Shown here in pieces: positions 29,285 through 38,076 of a stretch of DNA of 64,000 bases (its first letter is position 1; every line of letters begins with the position of its first letter). The notes under the pieces are model-generated. The model was given only the letters and a program-made list of their open reading frames with translations. It was not told where the DNA came from and made no database searches. The DNA lies in NCBI RefSeq assembly GCF_000378825.1, contig NZ_KB900388.1, positions 109,578-173,577 of the forward strand, read 5' to 3'. The DNA comes from Salinispora vitiensis (GTDB lineage: Bacteria; Actinomycetota; Actinomycetes; Mycobacteriales; Micromonosporaceae). Both the position numbers and the translations under genes were made by a program.

Positions 29285-29498
29285 TGCCCAGATCGTCGGC
29301 GAGCTCGCGAAGAATCCCCTTCGGCTTTGGCCTGCGGCGAGGGCGGAGAGCCTGGAACAAGTCGATCACACCCACCAGGATGAGCGCCAGCCCGAGCGGT
29401 TCACCCCGGAACCAGAGCAGCTCGGTGTCTGGGAAGAACAGTCTGAGCACCAACCCAAAAATGATCAACGCTAGGCCAAGGGCTAGCTTGAACGCCAT
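29244..29498 (-). CDS. Small two-helix membrane protein
   Basis: An 84-residue protein with hydrophobic helices at about 4-21 (LALGLALIIFGLVLRLFF) and 32-50 (PLGLALILVGVIDLFQAL) and a basic tail. ATG 29498 follows AGAGAGGTGA. No family is recognised. Its 3' end overlaps the last codons of the pseudogene on the other strand. Confidence 0.75.
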   Translation of the reverse strand: MAFKLALGLALIIFGLVLRLFFPDTELLWFRGEPLGLALILVGVIDLFQALRPRRRPKPKGILRELADDLGISSRDRQREDRPH

Positions 29499-29706
29499 GC
29501 CGTCACCTCTCTGGTAAGTGCAGATGCAGGTCGAACGGTCCCACGATCTCAGCCAGAGACGAACCGCGCTGTCCCGAGCTGCTTTTCCGGCTGCTGGTCG
29601 CCGTTCTGGGTCATCGTCGGCCTGGGTCCTTCGTCACCTATGCCTACTTCGTTCGCTTATACCTTGCGGCGGGTGAGCTTTCGACAAGTTGCTGGGGTAG
29701 GGCTAA

Positions 29707-31395
29707 GTGGCGAGTTTTTGGACCGGCAAGGTTGCGGACGCGAGAAGAAGCTGGGTTCAGCCCGCGAGTCTGCGAGGGCTGTTCGCGGTACTGCTGATGT
29801 TGGCGATCGTGCTGGGCATAACCTCGGTCGGTGCGGCGCGCGTCCTTGCGCAGCGCGGGTTGGCGGCGGCAGCGGGCCCTCCTGGTATCGGCCTGGCCTG
29901 GGGCGACAACGGTTCCGGCCAGTTGGGTGATGGGACCACCACCACCAGCAGCACCCCCGTTGCGGTGGATTTGCCCGGCGGCACCACGATCACCGCGCTT
30001 GCCGGCGGGGGCCTCCACACTCTGGCGTTGACCTCCGCCGGCACCGTGCTGGCCTGGGGTGCCAACGGTTCCGGTCAGTTGGGCGACGGGACGACCATCA
30101 GTAGCAGTACCCCTGTTGCGGTGGATTTGCCGACCGGCGTCACGATCACCGCCGTTGCCGCCGGCAACTTTCACAGTCTGGCGTTGACCTCCGCCGGCAC
30201 CGTGCTGGCCTGGGGATTCAACGACTTGGGACAGTTGGGTGATGGGACGACTGTCAGTAGCAGCACTCCTGTTGCGGTGGATGTGCCGACCGGTATCACG
30301 ATCGCCGCCGTTGCCGGCGGCGGCTTCCATAGTCTGGCGTTGACCTCCGCCGGTGCCGTGTTGGCCTGGGGTGCCAACGGTTCCGGTCAGTTGGGTGATG
30401 GGACGACCGTCAGTAGCAGTACCCCTGTTGCGGTGGATGTGCCGACCGGTATCACGATCACCGCCGTTGCCGGCGGCCGCTTCCATAGTCTGGCGGTGGC
30501 TTCCGCCGGCACCGTGTTGGCCTGGGGCCTTAACGACTCAGGCCAGTTGGGTGATGGGACGACTGTCAGTAGCAGCACTCCTGTTGCGGTGGATGTGCCC
30601 GGCGGCATCACGATCACCGCCGTTGCTGCCGGCAACCGCCATAGTCTGGCGTTGGCCCCCGCCGGCACCGTGCTGGCCTGGGGCCTCAACGTCTCGGGCC
30701 AGTTGGGTGATGGGACGACCGTCAGCAGTAGCACTCCTGTTGCGGTGGATGTGCCCGGCGGCATCACAATCACCGCCGTCGCCGCTGGATCCGTCCACAG
30801 TCTGGCGTTGAGCGCGACCGGTGCTGTGCTGGCCTGGGGTTCCAACGCCTTGGGCCAGTTGGGTGATGGGACTACCACCAGCAGCAGTACCCCTGTAGCG
30901 GTGCATTTGCCGACCGATACCACGGTCGCCGCCGTCGTCGGCGGCGGCTTCCACAGTCTGGCTAACGTTCCCTCGAACTCAACCACGACGTTGCAGGTGT
31001 CCCCGCCGAATCCGGAACCGGATCAACCCGTCACTCTTACCGCTACCGTGACCTGCACCGCCAGCGCCCCCACGGGGGCCGTGACCTTCCTGGACGGCAC
31101 GAAGATCCTGGGCACCGAATCCCTGGCCGGCAGCCCCACCGCCACCGCAAGCCTCACGGTCAACCGGCTGACACCTGGTAAGCACCGCATCCAGGCGCGC
31201 TACGACGGTGACGGCAATTGTCCAGTCTCAACCTCCAACCCAGCGACAGTCATACTCCGAAAGCCCATCCTCCCAGTGACCGGCGCCAGTCTTCCCACCA
31301 TGATCGCGGTCGGACTCCTGCTTACCCTCACTGGCGCGGCCCTGGTCGCGGGCGTTCGCAAGAACCGCGACACCAGGGGCACAAAGATGATCTAG
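29707..31395 (+). CDS. LPXTG-anchored RCC1-repeat surface protein 2
   Basis: A 562-residue paralogue of the protein at 26805. A signal peptide at about 20-50 (LFAVLLMLAIVLGITSV) is followed by seven RCC1 repeats whose DNA is much more alike than in paralogue 1, with near-identical units such as SSSTPVAVDVPTGITITAV. This suggests recent repeat homogenisation. An Ig-like domain (about 425-510) precedes LPVTG (522-526), a hydrophobic helix and a basic tail. GTG 29707 follows a GGGGTAGGG region. Predicted sortase substrate; role unknown. Confidence 0.9.
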   Translation: MASFWTGKVADARRSWVQPASLRGLFAVLLMLAIVLGITSVGAARVLAQRGLAAAAGPPGIGLAWGDNGSGQLGDGTTTTSSTPVAVDLPGGTTITALAGGGLHTLALTSAGTVLAWGANGSGQLGDGTTISSSTPVAVDLPTGVTITAVAAGNFHSLALTSAGTVLAWGFNDLGQLGDGTTVSSSTPVAVDVPTGITIAAVAGGGFHSLALTSAGAVLAWGANGSGQLGDGTTVSSSTPVAVDVPTGITITAVAGGRFHSLAVASAGTVLAWGLNDSGQLGDGTTVSSSTPVAVDVPGGITITAVAAGNRHSLALAPAGTVLAWGLNVSGQLGDGTTVSSSTPVAVDVPGGITITAVAAGSVHSLALSATGAVLAWGSNALGQLGDGTTTSSSTPVAVHLPTDTTVAAVVGGGFHSLANVPSNSTTTLQVSPPNPEPDQPVTLTATVTCTASAPTGAVTFLDGTKILGTESLAGSPTATASLTVNRLTPGKHRIQARYDGDGNCPVSTSNPATVILRKPILPVTGASLPTMIAVGLLLTLTGAALVAGVRKNRDTRGTKMI

Positions 31396-31439
31396 AGGTA
31401 AGGTCTGTCGAGCGTGGATTGGAGGGCCGGCTGGGGCGG

Positions 31440-31691
31440 TCAGGGCGTGCGTCGTCGGGCCTGGGCGCTCTGCCAGTCACGCAGCGCCCGTTTGATCCGG
31501 GTGTTCTCGTCGTGGAGCCGAACCACCTCCTGTCGCAGCGTGGCCAGCTCGTGCGCGACCCGGTGCAGAAAGTGTCGTACCTCCTGGGGGTCAAGGCCCC
31601 GTCGGCCGAGGCCCACCGTGGCGAAGTTCCGTTCGCGTACGAGGCGGGGATGGAGTTGCTCGGTGCCGCCGTAGACAGTGCCGTGACGCAT
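31440..31691 (-). CDS. Short DivIVA-domain protein
   Basis: An 83-residue protein with the DivIVA N-terminal pattern: RNFATVGLGRRGLDPQEVRHFL, split at the glycine turn, then a heptad coiled coil (VAHELATLRQEVVRLHDEN). It lacks the long coiled-coil tail of polar-growth DivIVA, so a minor or regulatory role is likely. ATG 31691 follows GGGAACC. It is divergent from an XRE gene, with 444 bp between them. Confidence 0.8.
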   Translation of the reverse strand: MRHGTVYGGTEQLHPRLVRERNFATVGLGRRGLDPQEVRHFLHRVAHELATLRQEVVRLHDENTRIKRALRDWQSAQARRRTP

Positions 31692-32135
31692 TGATCGGTT
31701 CCCTTCGTTGGTTTGGAAGGGGCGGCCCCGGTCGGAGGGGACATTTCCGGCGCAGGGCCGCCCCGCCCGACGACCGCAGCCCTCCTTGGCGGTACGGCCA
31801 CCGGGCTGTCGGTGGGTGGTGTCAGTTCGCGGCGAGGCAGGGTCGCGGAGACCCGCCTTTCCGTGATAGGTATTCGTCAAGTCGGTCGGAGCCGGAATGC
31901 GCGCTAATCGCGGCTCCATGTTGAGACCCGACGAGAGCCGGTATGCGTCTGCCACACGCCAGGCCGTCTCTCGTCACCTTCTCGGCTGTTGGCACAGCCG
32001 CGGTTGCCGTGCTTGCACCGGGCGTCCCCGGGGGCCGGTGATCACCCTCACCCGAAGGCCACATTTCCAGTGGCCTCGGCATTGGTGCAACGACACCAAC
32101 GGATCCATTTCGGCAGGATGCGTGGAGAGGTGAGC
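31692..32135. other. Non-coding region between divergent genes
   Basis: No open frame here has support from composition or a ribosome site. It should contain the promoters of the DivIVA-like and XRE genes; I see no clear motif. Confidence 0.45.
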
Positions 32136-33008
32136 ATGGCCGTCAAGAAAGAAGCCTTCGTGCGGACGCTTCGGGCGCAGTGGCTCGGCCAACAGATGCG
32201 GGAGCTGCGCGAGCGACGTGGCCTGACGCTCAAGTACGTAGCCCAGTTCCTTGAGCGGGACTTCTCGTCGCTGGCGCGGTACGAGCGAGCCGAGTGGCCA
32301 TTCCGTCGAGATCTCGTCGTGGAACTGTTGGATCTCTATGGGGTCTACGACGAGCGGGAACGAACCCGGATCATCCAGCTTGCGCAGGACGCCTGGCGGG
32401 TTGACCGCTGGGACAACGACTTCGACCAGACGATTTATGACACATCATTTATAGATTTTCCCTGGCTGGAGTCGAAAGCGGAGCAGGTGTGCACCTACGC
32501 CTCCTTGCTCATACCCGGCCTTCTGCAAACCCGGGACTACGCCGAGGCGGTGATCCGGAACGCGGAGGCCAGCTCCACCAGCGAGGTGCAGATCCGGAAG
32601 TGGGTTGAGCTCCGGATGGACCGGCAGCGCCTGTTGGAACAGCCCACCGGCACCCGAATCGCCGTGATCGTCGAGGAGTCGGCCCTACGGCGTCCGGTGA
32701 TGAGCCGACAGGTCATGGCGGCCCAGCTCGACCACCTGGTGCAGGCGCTGCGGAAGCCAACGGTCGAGATCCGGGTCCTGTCCACAGCCCTCGGTCTGCA
32801 TGCGGGCTTGGACGGCACGTTCTGGCTCTTCAAGATGCCTCCGCCCTACACCGATGTCGCGCATGCCGAGACGCTTGGTGGACGGCTCTTCATGGAGTCG
32901 GGCAAGGCGCTGCGATATGTCCGCGCGTACGATCGCCTCCGGGAGGCCGCACTCACCGTGCGCGAGTCGGCGAGGCTGATTTCTGCACTTGCGGAGGAGC
33001 TGTCATGA
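32136..33008 (+). CDS. XRE-family regulator with DUF5753 domain
   Basis: A 290-residue protein. Residues about 18-70 form an XRE helix-turn-helix (MRELRERRGLTLKYVAQFLE); residues about 105-285 are a DUF5753 domain (YASLLIPGLLQTRDYAEAVI, VEIRVLSTALGLHAGLDGTF). ATG 32136 follows GGAGAGG. Its TGA overlaps the start of a DUF397 gene, the standard actinomycete pair linked to development and secondary metabolism. The ligand is unknown. Confidence 0.92.
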   Translation: MAVKKEAFVRTLRAQWLGQQMRELRERRGLTLKYVAQFLERDFSSLARYERAEWPFRRDLVVELLDLYGVYDERERTRIIQLAQDAWRVDRWDNDFDQTIYDTSFIDFPWLESKAEQVCTYASLLIPGLLQTRDYAEAVIRNAEASSTSEVQIRKWVELRMDRQRLLEQPTGTRIAVIVEESALRRPVMSRQVMAAQLDHLVQALRKPTVEIRVLSTALGLHAGLDGTFWLFKMPPPYTDVAHAETLGGRLFMESGKALRYVRAYDRLREAALTVRESARLISALAEELS

Positions 33009-33220
33009 GCGACACCATGCCCGACGTTGCTTGGCACATCAGCACCAGGAGCCCGGACCACGGCGGTAACTGCGTCGAGGCGGGGCCGTTGCTGGACGGG
33101 TCGGGGCGGGTGGCGGTGCGGCACAGCAAGGCCCCCGAGGCTGCCACGATCATCTATACGGCTGAGGAGTGGGCGGCGTTCGTCGGGGGCGTGCGCGACG
33201 GTGAGTTCGATTTCGCCTAG
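33005..33220 (+). CDS. DUF397 protein
   Basis: A 71-residue partner of the XRE regulator, starting in an ATGA overlap. Family signs: W near the start, GGNCVEAG, VAVRHSKAPEA and the closing FVGGVRDGEFD. DUF397 proteins pair with XRE/DUF5753 regulators and may modulate them; the mechanism is not settled. Confidence 0.9.
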   Translation: MSDTMPDVAWHISTRSPDHGGNCVEAGPLLDGSGRVAVRHSKAPEAATIIYTAEEWAAFVGGVRDGEFDFA

Positions 33221-33416
33221 CCCGTCGGCGAGCCGGACCGGTGGTGCGGTTGCCGGGTCCGGGTAGCGTCCACAGCAATGGGAGTGTCCGGTGGAGGTGG
33301 CGACCGACCCGGCGCTGATGGGAAACTTCCAACAGCCTTTCAGCAGCGTCCGGTACGGTGCACACCGTCACCGTCGGCTCCAGGAGAGTGCGACACCAGA
33401 CCCAGCGGGAGTTCCG

Positions 33417-34364
33417 ATGGTCTTCAAGAAAATGTTGAGCGCGTTAGGCGTAGGCGGACCCAGCGTGGACACCGTCCTCACGAACCCGAACACCCGGCCT
33501 GGCCTGGCCCTCGACGGCCAGGTCAACCTGATCGGCGGGGAGTCGACGGCGGCCATCGAGCAGATCGTCGTCGGCCTGGTCACCCGGGTCGAGATCGAGG
33601 GCCACAACACTGAGTACGCGGGGCTCATGGAGTTCCAGCGGATGCCGGTCTCCGGGCCGCTGCAACTGGCTCCCAAGCAGCAGCTGTCGATCCCGTTCCA
33701 GCTGCCGGTGCCGTGGGAGACTCCGATCACCGACGTGTACGGCCAGCGCCTGCACGGCATGACGATGGGGCTGCGGACCGAGCTGGCGATCGCCCGTGCC
33801 GTGGACAAGAGCGACCTGGACCAGGTCAACGTGCACCCGCTGCCGGTGCACGAGCGCATCCTGGAGGCGTTCACCCGGCTCGGTTTCCGGTTCAAGAACG
33901 CCGACCTGGAGCGCGGTTCCCTCTACGGGGTGCAGCAGACGCTGCCGTTCTACCAGGAGATCGAGTTCTTCGCCTCCCCGCAGTACGCGCAGACGATCAC
34001 CGAGGTGGAGCTCACGTTCGTCACCAACCCGCACGGTGTCGACGTGATCCTGGAGTGCGACAAGCGCGGCGGCTTCTTCACCTCCGGGCAGGACGTTTTC
34101 GGCCGCTACCAGGTCGCCCACCAGGACGCCGACCGGGTGGACTGGATGCAGGTGGTGGACGGGTGGCTGCGTGAGACGACGGCCCGCTACGGCAGCCTGC
34201 GGGCGCAGGGCTTCGGCGTCCCGCAGCAGCACGGCCAGCGGGGGATGGGCATGGGCGGCATGATCGCCGGTGCCGCGCTCGGCGTGGCCGGCGGGATGAT
34301 CGCCGGTGAGATGATCGAGGACGCGATGGAAGGGGACTTCGGGGACTTCGGCTTCGACGAGTAA
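33417..34364 (+). CDS. Spo0M-like sporulation-control protein
   Basis: A 315-residue protein with an arrestin-like N-terminal beta fold of the Spo0M family (GGESTAAIEQIVVGLVTRVE; LPFYQEIEFFASPQYA) and a C-terminal Gly/Met-rich tail (MGMGGMIAGAALGVAGGMIA) that could embed in or touch membrane, followed by an acidic end. ATG 33417 follows GGGAG. Spo0M acts in sporulation control in Bacillus; in actinomycetes the role is little known. A strong hairpin follows. Confidence 0.9.
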   Translation: MVFKKMLSALGVGGPSVDTVLTNPNTRPGLALDGQVNLIGGESTAAIEQIVVGLVTRVEIEGHNTEYAGLMEFQRMPVSGPLQLAPKQQLSIPFQLPVPWETPITDVYGQRLHGMTMGLRTELAIARAVDKSDLDQVNVHPLPVHERILEAFTRLGFRFKNADLERGSLYGVQQTLPFYQEIEFFASPQYAQTITEVELTFVTNPHGVDVILECDKRGGFFTSGQDVFGRYQVAHQDADRVDWMQVVDGWLRETTARYGSLRAQGFGVPQQHGQRGMGMGGMIAGAALGVAGGMIAGEMIEDAMEGDFGDFGFDE

Positions 34365-34389
34365 CCCCGACTGCGAGTCACCCAGGCGA

Positions 34390-34429
34390 GAGGGTGCCCG
34401 CCGGGACGTAGATCCCGGTGGGCACCCTC
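34390..34429. terminator. Strong bidirectional hairpin
   Basis: A 17-bp stem starting GAGGGTGCCC and ending GGGCACCCTC, with one G-T pair and a 6-nt loop, lies between convergent stops at 34364 and 34443. Confidence 0.85.
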
Positions 34430-34442
34430 GCGTCATTATCGG

Positions 34443-34850
34443 CTAACGCTGGGCCAAGCCCCGCTCATTGGTGAGACGCCGATCCGAGCCGGCCTTCGCC
34501 AACCCCCTACTGATCAGGTACGCGGCGGTCAGGGCGGAGAGGAACCACCACGCCAACGTTGGATCGTTGATGTTCAAGCCGTTGGTGCCCGACCCACGCC
34601 AGAAGGCGGAGATCAACACAAGGACGACCGCGCCGGCGTAGACCCAGAACTCGGTGGTCAGGAACGAGTTTTTCGTCTCCGTGTCCGGAGCGGACATCTG
34701 CTCCCGGCGCCCGTTGTCCATCGCCCGCATCGGGCGGGTCGGGGCGTCCTGCAGGCGGTCCCGGTTCTGGACCTCCCGCATGCGCTCCCTGCCCTGGGCG
34801 TCCGCCGAGGGCCGGTTCTGCGGCCTGGTGGATGCAGCCTGCGTGCTCAT
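34443..34850 (-). CDS. Membrane protein with two C-terminal helices
   Basis: A 135-residue protein. The first 60 residues are polar and Arg/Gln-rich; two helices follow (FWVYAGAVVLVLISAFW and LAWWFLSALTAAYLISRGL). No family is recognised. ATG 34850 has AGGAGGACCAG just upstream. Confidence 0.75.
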   Translation of the reverse strand: MSTQAASTRPQNRPSADAQGRERMREVQNRDRLQDAPTRPMRAMDNGRREQMSAPDTETKNSFLTTEFWVYAGAVVLVLISAFWRGSGTNGLNINDPTLAWWFLSALTAAYLISRGLAKAGSDRRLTNERGLAQR

Positions 34851-35054
34851 CTGGTCCTCCTCGGATTTGATGAGTACCTGCGATCCCTCGCCCCGCTACC
34901 GCGTCTCGGCCACGGCACGGTTCGTGGCGGGGGCACCCTGGGTCTACCCGACCGGCCGGGGGCAGTAACCCCGCCCCAGCCACACCGGCGGGTTTGGCCG
35001 GCCCAGGGGCGGGAACCCAAGGAGACTTCCGACGAGTCTGCGAGGTGATGCGAC

Positions 35055-35462
35055 ATGCGCACCGACGACACACGGAACGAGGCCGCCCGGCGGGCCGAGG
35101 AGCGGATCGCCGGCGACCAGTACGGCGAGGGTGTCCTGGACGAGGTGACCGTGCCGCAGACCGATGTACAGCGGGTAATCCAGGACGAGGACCCGGGCGA
35201 CCCGGCACACAACCGGATCGACCCGCAGGTGCTGCGCGACGGTGGCCCGACCCGGGGCCAGGGCGCGATCACGACGACTGGCGGGACCGCCGGCCCGGCC
35301 AGTGTTCGCCGGGTGGCCCGGCAACCGGAACGGCACCGGGGCCGGGTCGCCCCGACCACGACGGGGGACGCCACCACCGGCGGCCTGAGCACCCCGACCG
35401 CCGGCTCCACGAGCGACGCGGCCGGGCCCGGCGTGCACGTAGCGAACCTCTCCGACGACTGA
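35055..35462 (+). CDS. Hypothetical polar, probably disordered protein
   Basis: A 135-residue protein rich in Asp, Arg, Thr and Gly with no hydrophobic core. The N-terminal part (VPQTDVQRVIQDEDPGD) may be helical; the rest looks disordered. ATG 35055 follows GAGGTGATGC. A perfect 14-bp hairpin follows the stop. Confidence 0.65.
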   Translation: MRTDDTRNEAARRAEERIAGDQYGEGVLDEVTVPQTDVQRVIQDEDPGDPAHNRIDPQVLRDGGPTRGQGAITTTGGTAGPASVRRVARQPERHRGRVAPTTTGDATTGGLSTPTAGSTSDAAGPGVHVANLSDD

Positions 35463-35473
35463 CAGCCCGCCCC

Positions 35474-35506
35474 CGACGGCCTGGCCCGGTTCGGGCCAGG
35501 CCGTCG
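35474..35506. terminator. Perfect 14-bp hairpin
   Basis: CGACGGCCTGGCCC pairs with GGGCCAGGCCGTCG around a 5-nt loop, between the convergent genes ending at 35462 and 35541. Confidence 0.85.
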
Positions 35507-35540
35507 GTCGCGTACCCGCTCAAGGCGGGGCGCGGAGCGG

Positions 35541-37805
35541 TCAGGAGGTGGGGCGCAGAATCGTCAGCCGTTGGGTGGCGCGGGTCAGCGCCACATACAG
35601 GTCGTTCCGACCGCGAGAGGACTCCGCGACTATCCCGTCGGGGTCGACCACCAGGACCGCGTCGAACTCCAACCCCTTGGTCTGGGCGACGGTGAGCAGG
35701 ACGGTACGGCTCTTCAGGTCGGGTTGCTCACCGATGGTGGCCTCCGGGATGGCATCCGCCAGGGCGGGACCCAGGTCGGCGACGCGGGCGGCCGGCACGA
35801 TCACCCCGAGCCGGCCGTCGGTGTGTGCCGCCGCCATGGCGGTCGCCGCGTCCACCAGTTCGGCCGCCAGCCGCTGCGGCGCCACCGCCCGCTCGGTCGG
35901 CGGCACCCCGGTGGACCGGACCGACCGGGGTGGGCGCAGCGTCGGGTCGATCTGGGCGAGCACCTCCGCCGCGACCGCCATGATCTCGGCGGGGGTACGG
36001 TAGCTGACCGCCAGCTCCGCCAGCCGCCAACGCTGCGCCACGTACGGTTCGAGGGCATCAGCCCAGGACGCGGTGCCCGCCAACGCGCCGGTCTGCGCCA
36101 CATCACCGACGATGGTCATCGATCGGCTGGGGCAGCGGCGCATCAGCAGCCGCCACGCCATCGGCGACAGCTCCTGCGCCTCATCCACGATGATGTGGCC
36201 GAACGCCCAGCTCCGGTCGGCGGCGGCCCGCTGCGCGGTGGTCAGCCGGTCCCCCTCCTCCTGCCGCTCCACCAGCCGGTCGGCGTCGAGCAGGTCAGTG
36301 ACGCCGAGGATCTCGCCCCCGTCCGCCTCGTCCTCCACGTCGATCGACCGGGAGCCCCGGGCGATTTCCAACACGCCCTCGGCGTACTCCCGCTGCAGGG
36401 TCCGCAGTCGCTCCCGGCGGGCCGCGGCGGCGCGGTCGTCCTCGCCGAGCAGCTCGGCCGCCTCGTCCAGCAGCGGTACGTCGGCCGGCGTCCAACCACC
36501 CGGCTGGCGGTGCAGCAGGGCCTGCTCGGCCCCGGTCAGCATCGGCGCGGCGGTGGCGATCCGCGCCGGGTCGGCGTACAGGTCGGCGAGTAGCTGCTGC
36601 GGGGTGAGCAGCGGCCACAACTGGTCCAGCGCCGCCCGTACCTCCGGGTCGTCCCGCAGTTCCCGGCGGATCTCGGCGCGGTCGGCCTCCTCGAGCAGGT
36701 TCTCCCCGCCCAGCGGGTCGGCGCCGATGCGCTCGGCGACCTGCGCGGCGAGCGCGTGCACGACCTCGACATCGAAGACCGCCCGGGCGAGGTTGTGTGG
36801 CCGGCCGGACCGGCGGGCCCGGTCCCGGGCGGCCCAAACGGTCTCCGGGTGCAGCTGCAGGATCTCCCGCTGCGGCTGCGCGATCTCCAGCGGTTCGTCC
36901 GGCACCCACTGCCGGTCCCGGACCGCGGCGGCGAGGACATCCACCAGCACCGCGCGGCCCTTCAGCGCGGCGGTCTCGGCCGCCTCGGTGCGTCGCGCGG
37001 TGACCCCGGGGAAGAGGTCAGCCTGGGTACGCAGCAACACACCGGTTTCGGCCAGGGCGGGCAGCACCTGGGAGATGTAGCGCAGGAAGGTCGCGTTCGG
37101 CCCGACCAGCAGCACGCCCCGGGTGGCGAGTTCCCGCCGGTGCGTGTAGAGCAGGTAGGCCGCCCGGTGTAGCGCCACCGCGGTCTTGCCGGTGCCCGGA
37201 CCGCCCTGCACCACCAGCGTGCCCGGCAGCTCGGCCCGGATGACCGTGTCCTGCTCGGCCTGGATGGTCTCGACGATGTCCCGCATCCGGCCGGTACGGC
37301 CGGCGGTGAGGGCCGCGAGCAGCGCCGCCTCGCCGGTCAGCTCCTCGTGGCCGGTGGGGGAGGCGGCGGCCAGGTCGAGCACCTCGTCGTTGATGCCGGT
37401 CACCTTGCGTTGCCGGGTCCGCAGATGCCGCCGTCGGTGGACGCCCTGCGGGTTCGCGGCGGTGGCGAGGTAGAAGGCGCGCGCCGCCGGGGCGCGCCAG
37501 TCGATCAGTAGCGGGTCGTAGTCGCCGTCGGTGTCGAAGATGCCGATCCGGCCGATGTAGTGCCGGCCGCCGTCGTCGGTGTCCAGTCGGCCGAAGCACA
37601 GGCCCTGCTCGACCGCCGAGTACTGCTCCACCTGCTCGCCGTACATCCCCACCGCGCTGTCGCGTTGGGAGCGGGCCTGGAGGGTGCCACCGGTCGCCCG
37701 GAGCTGTTCGGCCAGCCGGTGGCTGGCCTGCTCCCGCAGCGCGTCCAGCCGGCCGTAGAGCATCGAGACGTACTCCTGCTCCTGGCCGAGCTCGTCGTCG
37801 TTCAT
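35541..37805 (-). CDS. HelD/HelR-like UvrD-type ATPase acting on RNA polymerase
   Basis: A 754-residue superfamily-1 ATPase. It has an N-terminal coiled coil (EQEYVSMLYGRLDALREQ), the HelD-type signature RIGIFDTDGDYDPLLIDWRA, Walker A QGGPGTGKTAVALHRAAYLL near 205, Walker B IIVDEAQE, and the C-terminal TKGLEFDAVLVVDPDG and LYVALTRATQRL. This matches HelD/HelR proteins that release stalled RNA polymerase, some of which protect it from rifamycins. Start taken at ATG 37805; the frame extends to 37871. Resistance is possible but unproven. A short GCTTG-A-CAAGC palindrome lies 46-56 bp upstream. Confidence 0.87.
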   Translation of the reverse strand: MNDDELGQEQEYVSMLYGRLDALREQASHRLAEQLRATGGTLQARSQRDSAVGMYGEQVEQYSAVEQGLCFGRLDTDDGGRHYIGRIGIFDTDGDYDPLLIDWRAPAARAFYLATAANPQGVHRRRHLRTRQRKVTGINDEVLDLAAASPTGHEELTGEAALLAALTAGRTGRMRDIVETIQAEQDTVIRAELPGTLVVQGGPGTGKTAVALHRAAYLLYTHRRELATRGVLLVGPNATFLRYISQVLPALAETGVLLRTQADLFPGVTARRTEAAETAALKGRAVLVDVLAAAVRDRQWVPDEPLEIAQPQREILQLHPETVWAARDRARRSGRPHNLARAVFDVEVVHALAAQVAERIGADPLGGENLLEEADRAEIRRELRDDPEVRAALDQLWPLLTPQQLLADLYADPARIATAAPMLTGAEQALLHRQPGGWTPADVPLLDEAAELLGEDDRAAAARRERLRTLQREYAEGVLEIARGSRSIDVEDEADGGEILGVTDLLDADRLVERQEEGDRLTTAQRAAADRSWAFGHIIVDEAQELSPMAWRLLMRRCPSRSMTIVGDVAQTGALAGTASWADALEPYVAQRWRLAELAVSYRTPAEIMAVAAEVLAQIDPTLRPPRSVRSTGVPPTERAVAPQRLAAELVDAATAMAAAHTDGRLGVIVPAARVADLGPALADAIPEATIGEQPDLKSRTVLLTVAQTKGLEFDAVLVVDPDGIVAESSRGRNDLYVALTRATQRLTILRPTS

Positions 37806-37852
37806 CGGCGAATCGTCGGGACCGCCGGAGTGCGGTGAAACGCCGGAGTTGC

Positions 37853-37882
37853 TTGACAAGCCATCTCGCAATTCGCTACCCT
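37853..37882 (+). promoter_or_regulatory. Consensus-like promoter facing away from the HelR-like gene
   Basis: TTGACA (37853-37858) and TACCCT (37877-37882) with 18-bp spacing form a sigma-70-type promoter on the plus strand. It is followed at once by an intrinsic terminator and by no plus-strand gene. The -35 overlaps the palindrome GCTTGACAAGC (37851-37861). Confidence 0.5.
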
Positions 37883-37891
37883 TGCCCGAAG

Positions 37892-37917
37892 GAACGGCTT
37901 CGTGCCGTTCTTTTTTT
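37892..37917 (+). terminator. Intrinsic terminator with seven-T tract
   Basis: GAACGGC-TTCGT-GCCGTTC followed by seven T's is a textbook rho-independent terminator, the clearest in the window. It begins about three bases after the expected start of the promoter at 37853, so it would end a transcript of only some 28 nt. Confidence 0.85.
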
Positions 37918-38076
37918 GTTCCCTGAACTGGTCAGGATACCGGGCGGCGCGACCGCCGGGGTGCCCATGGTGATTCGGCGGCAGGTCCGGGCGTGGCCAA
38001 AACAACTCCAGGGCGTGGGCAACGACAAGCCGGAGCCCGCGCGCCGCGCGGCCCCCGGCTTGTCGGCGACGAAACG

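Noticed and set aside
27518-30986. Minus-strand frames across the RCC1 genes
   Set aside because: They arise because the repeats lack stops in several frames; no start signals or family features.
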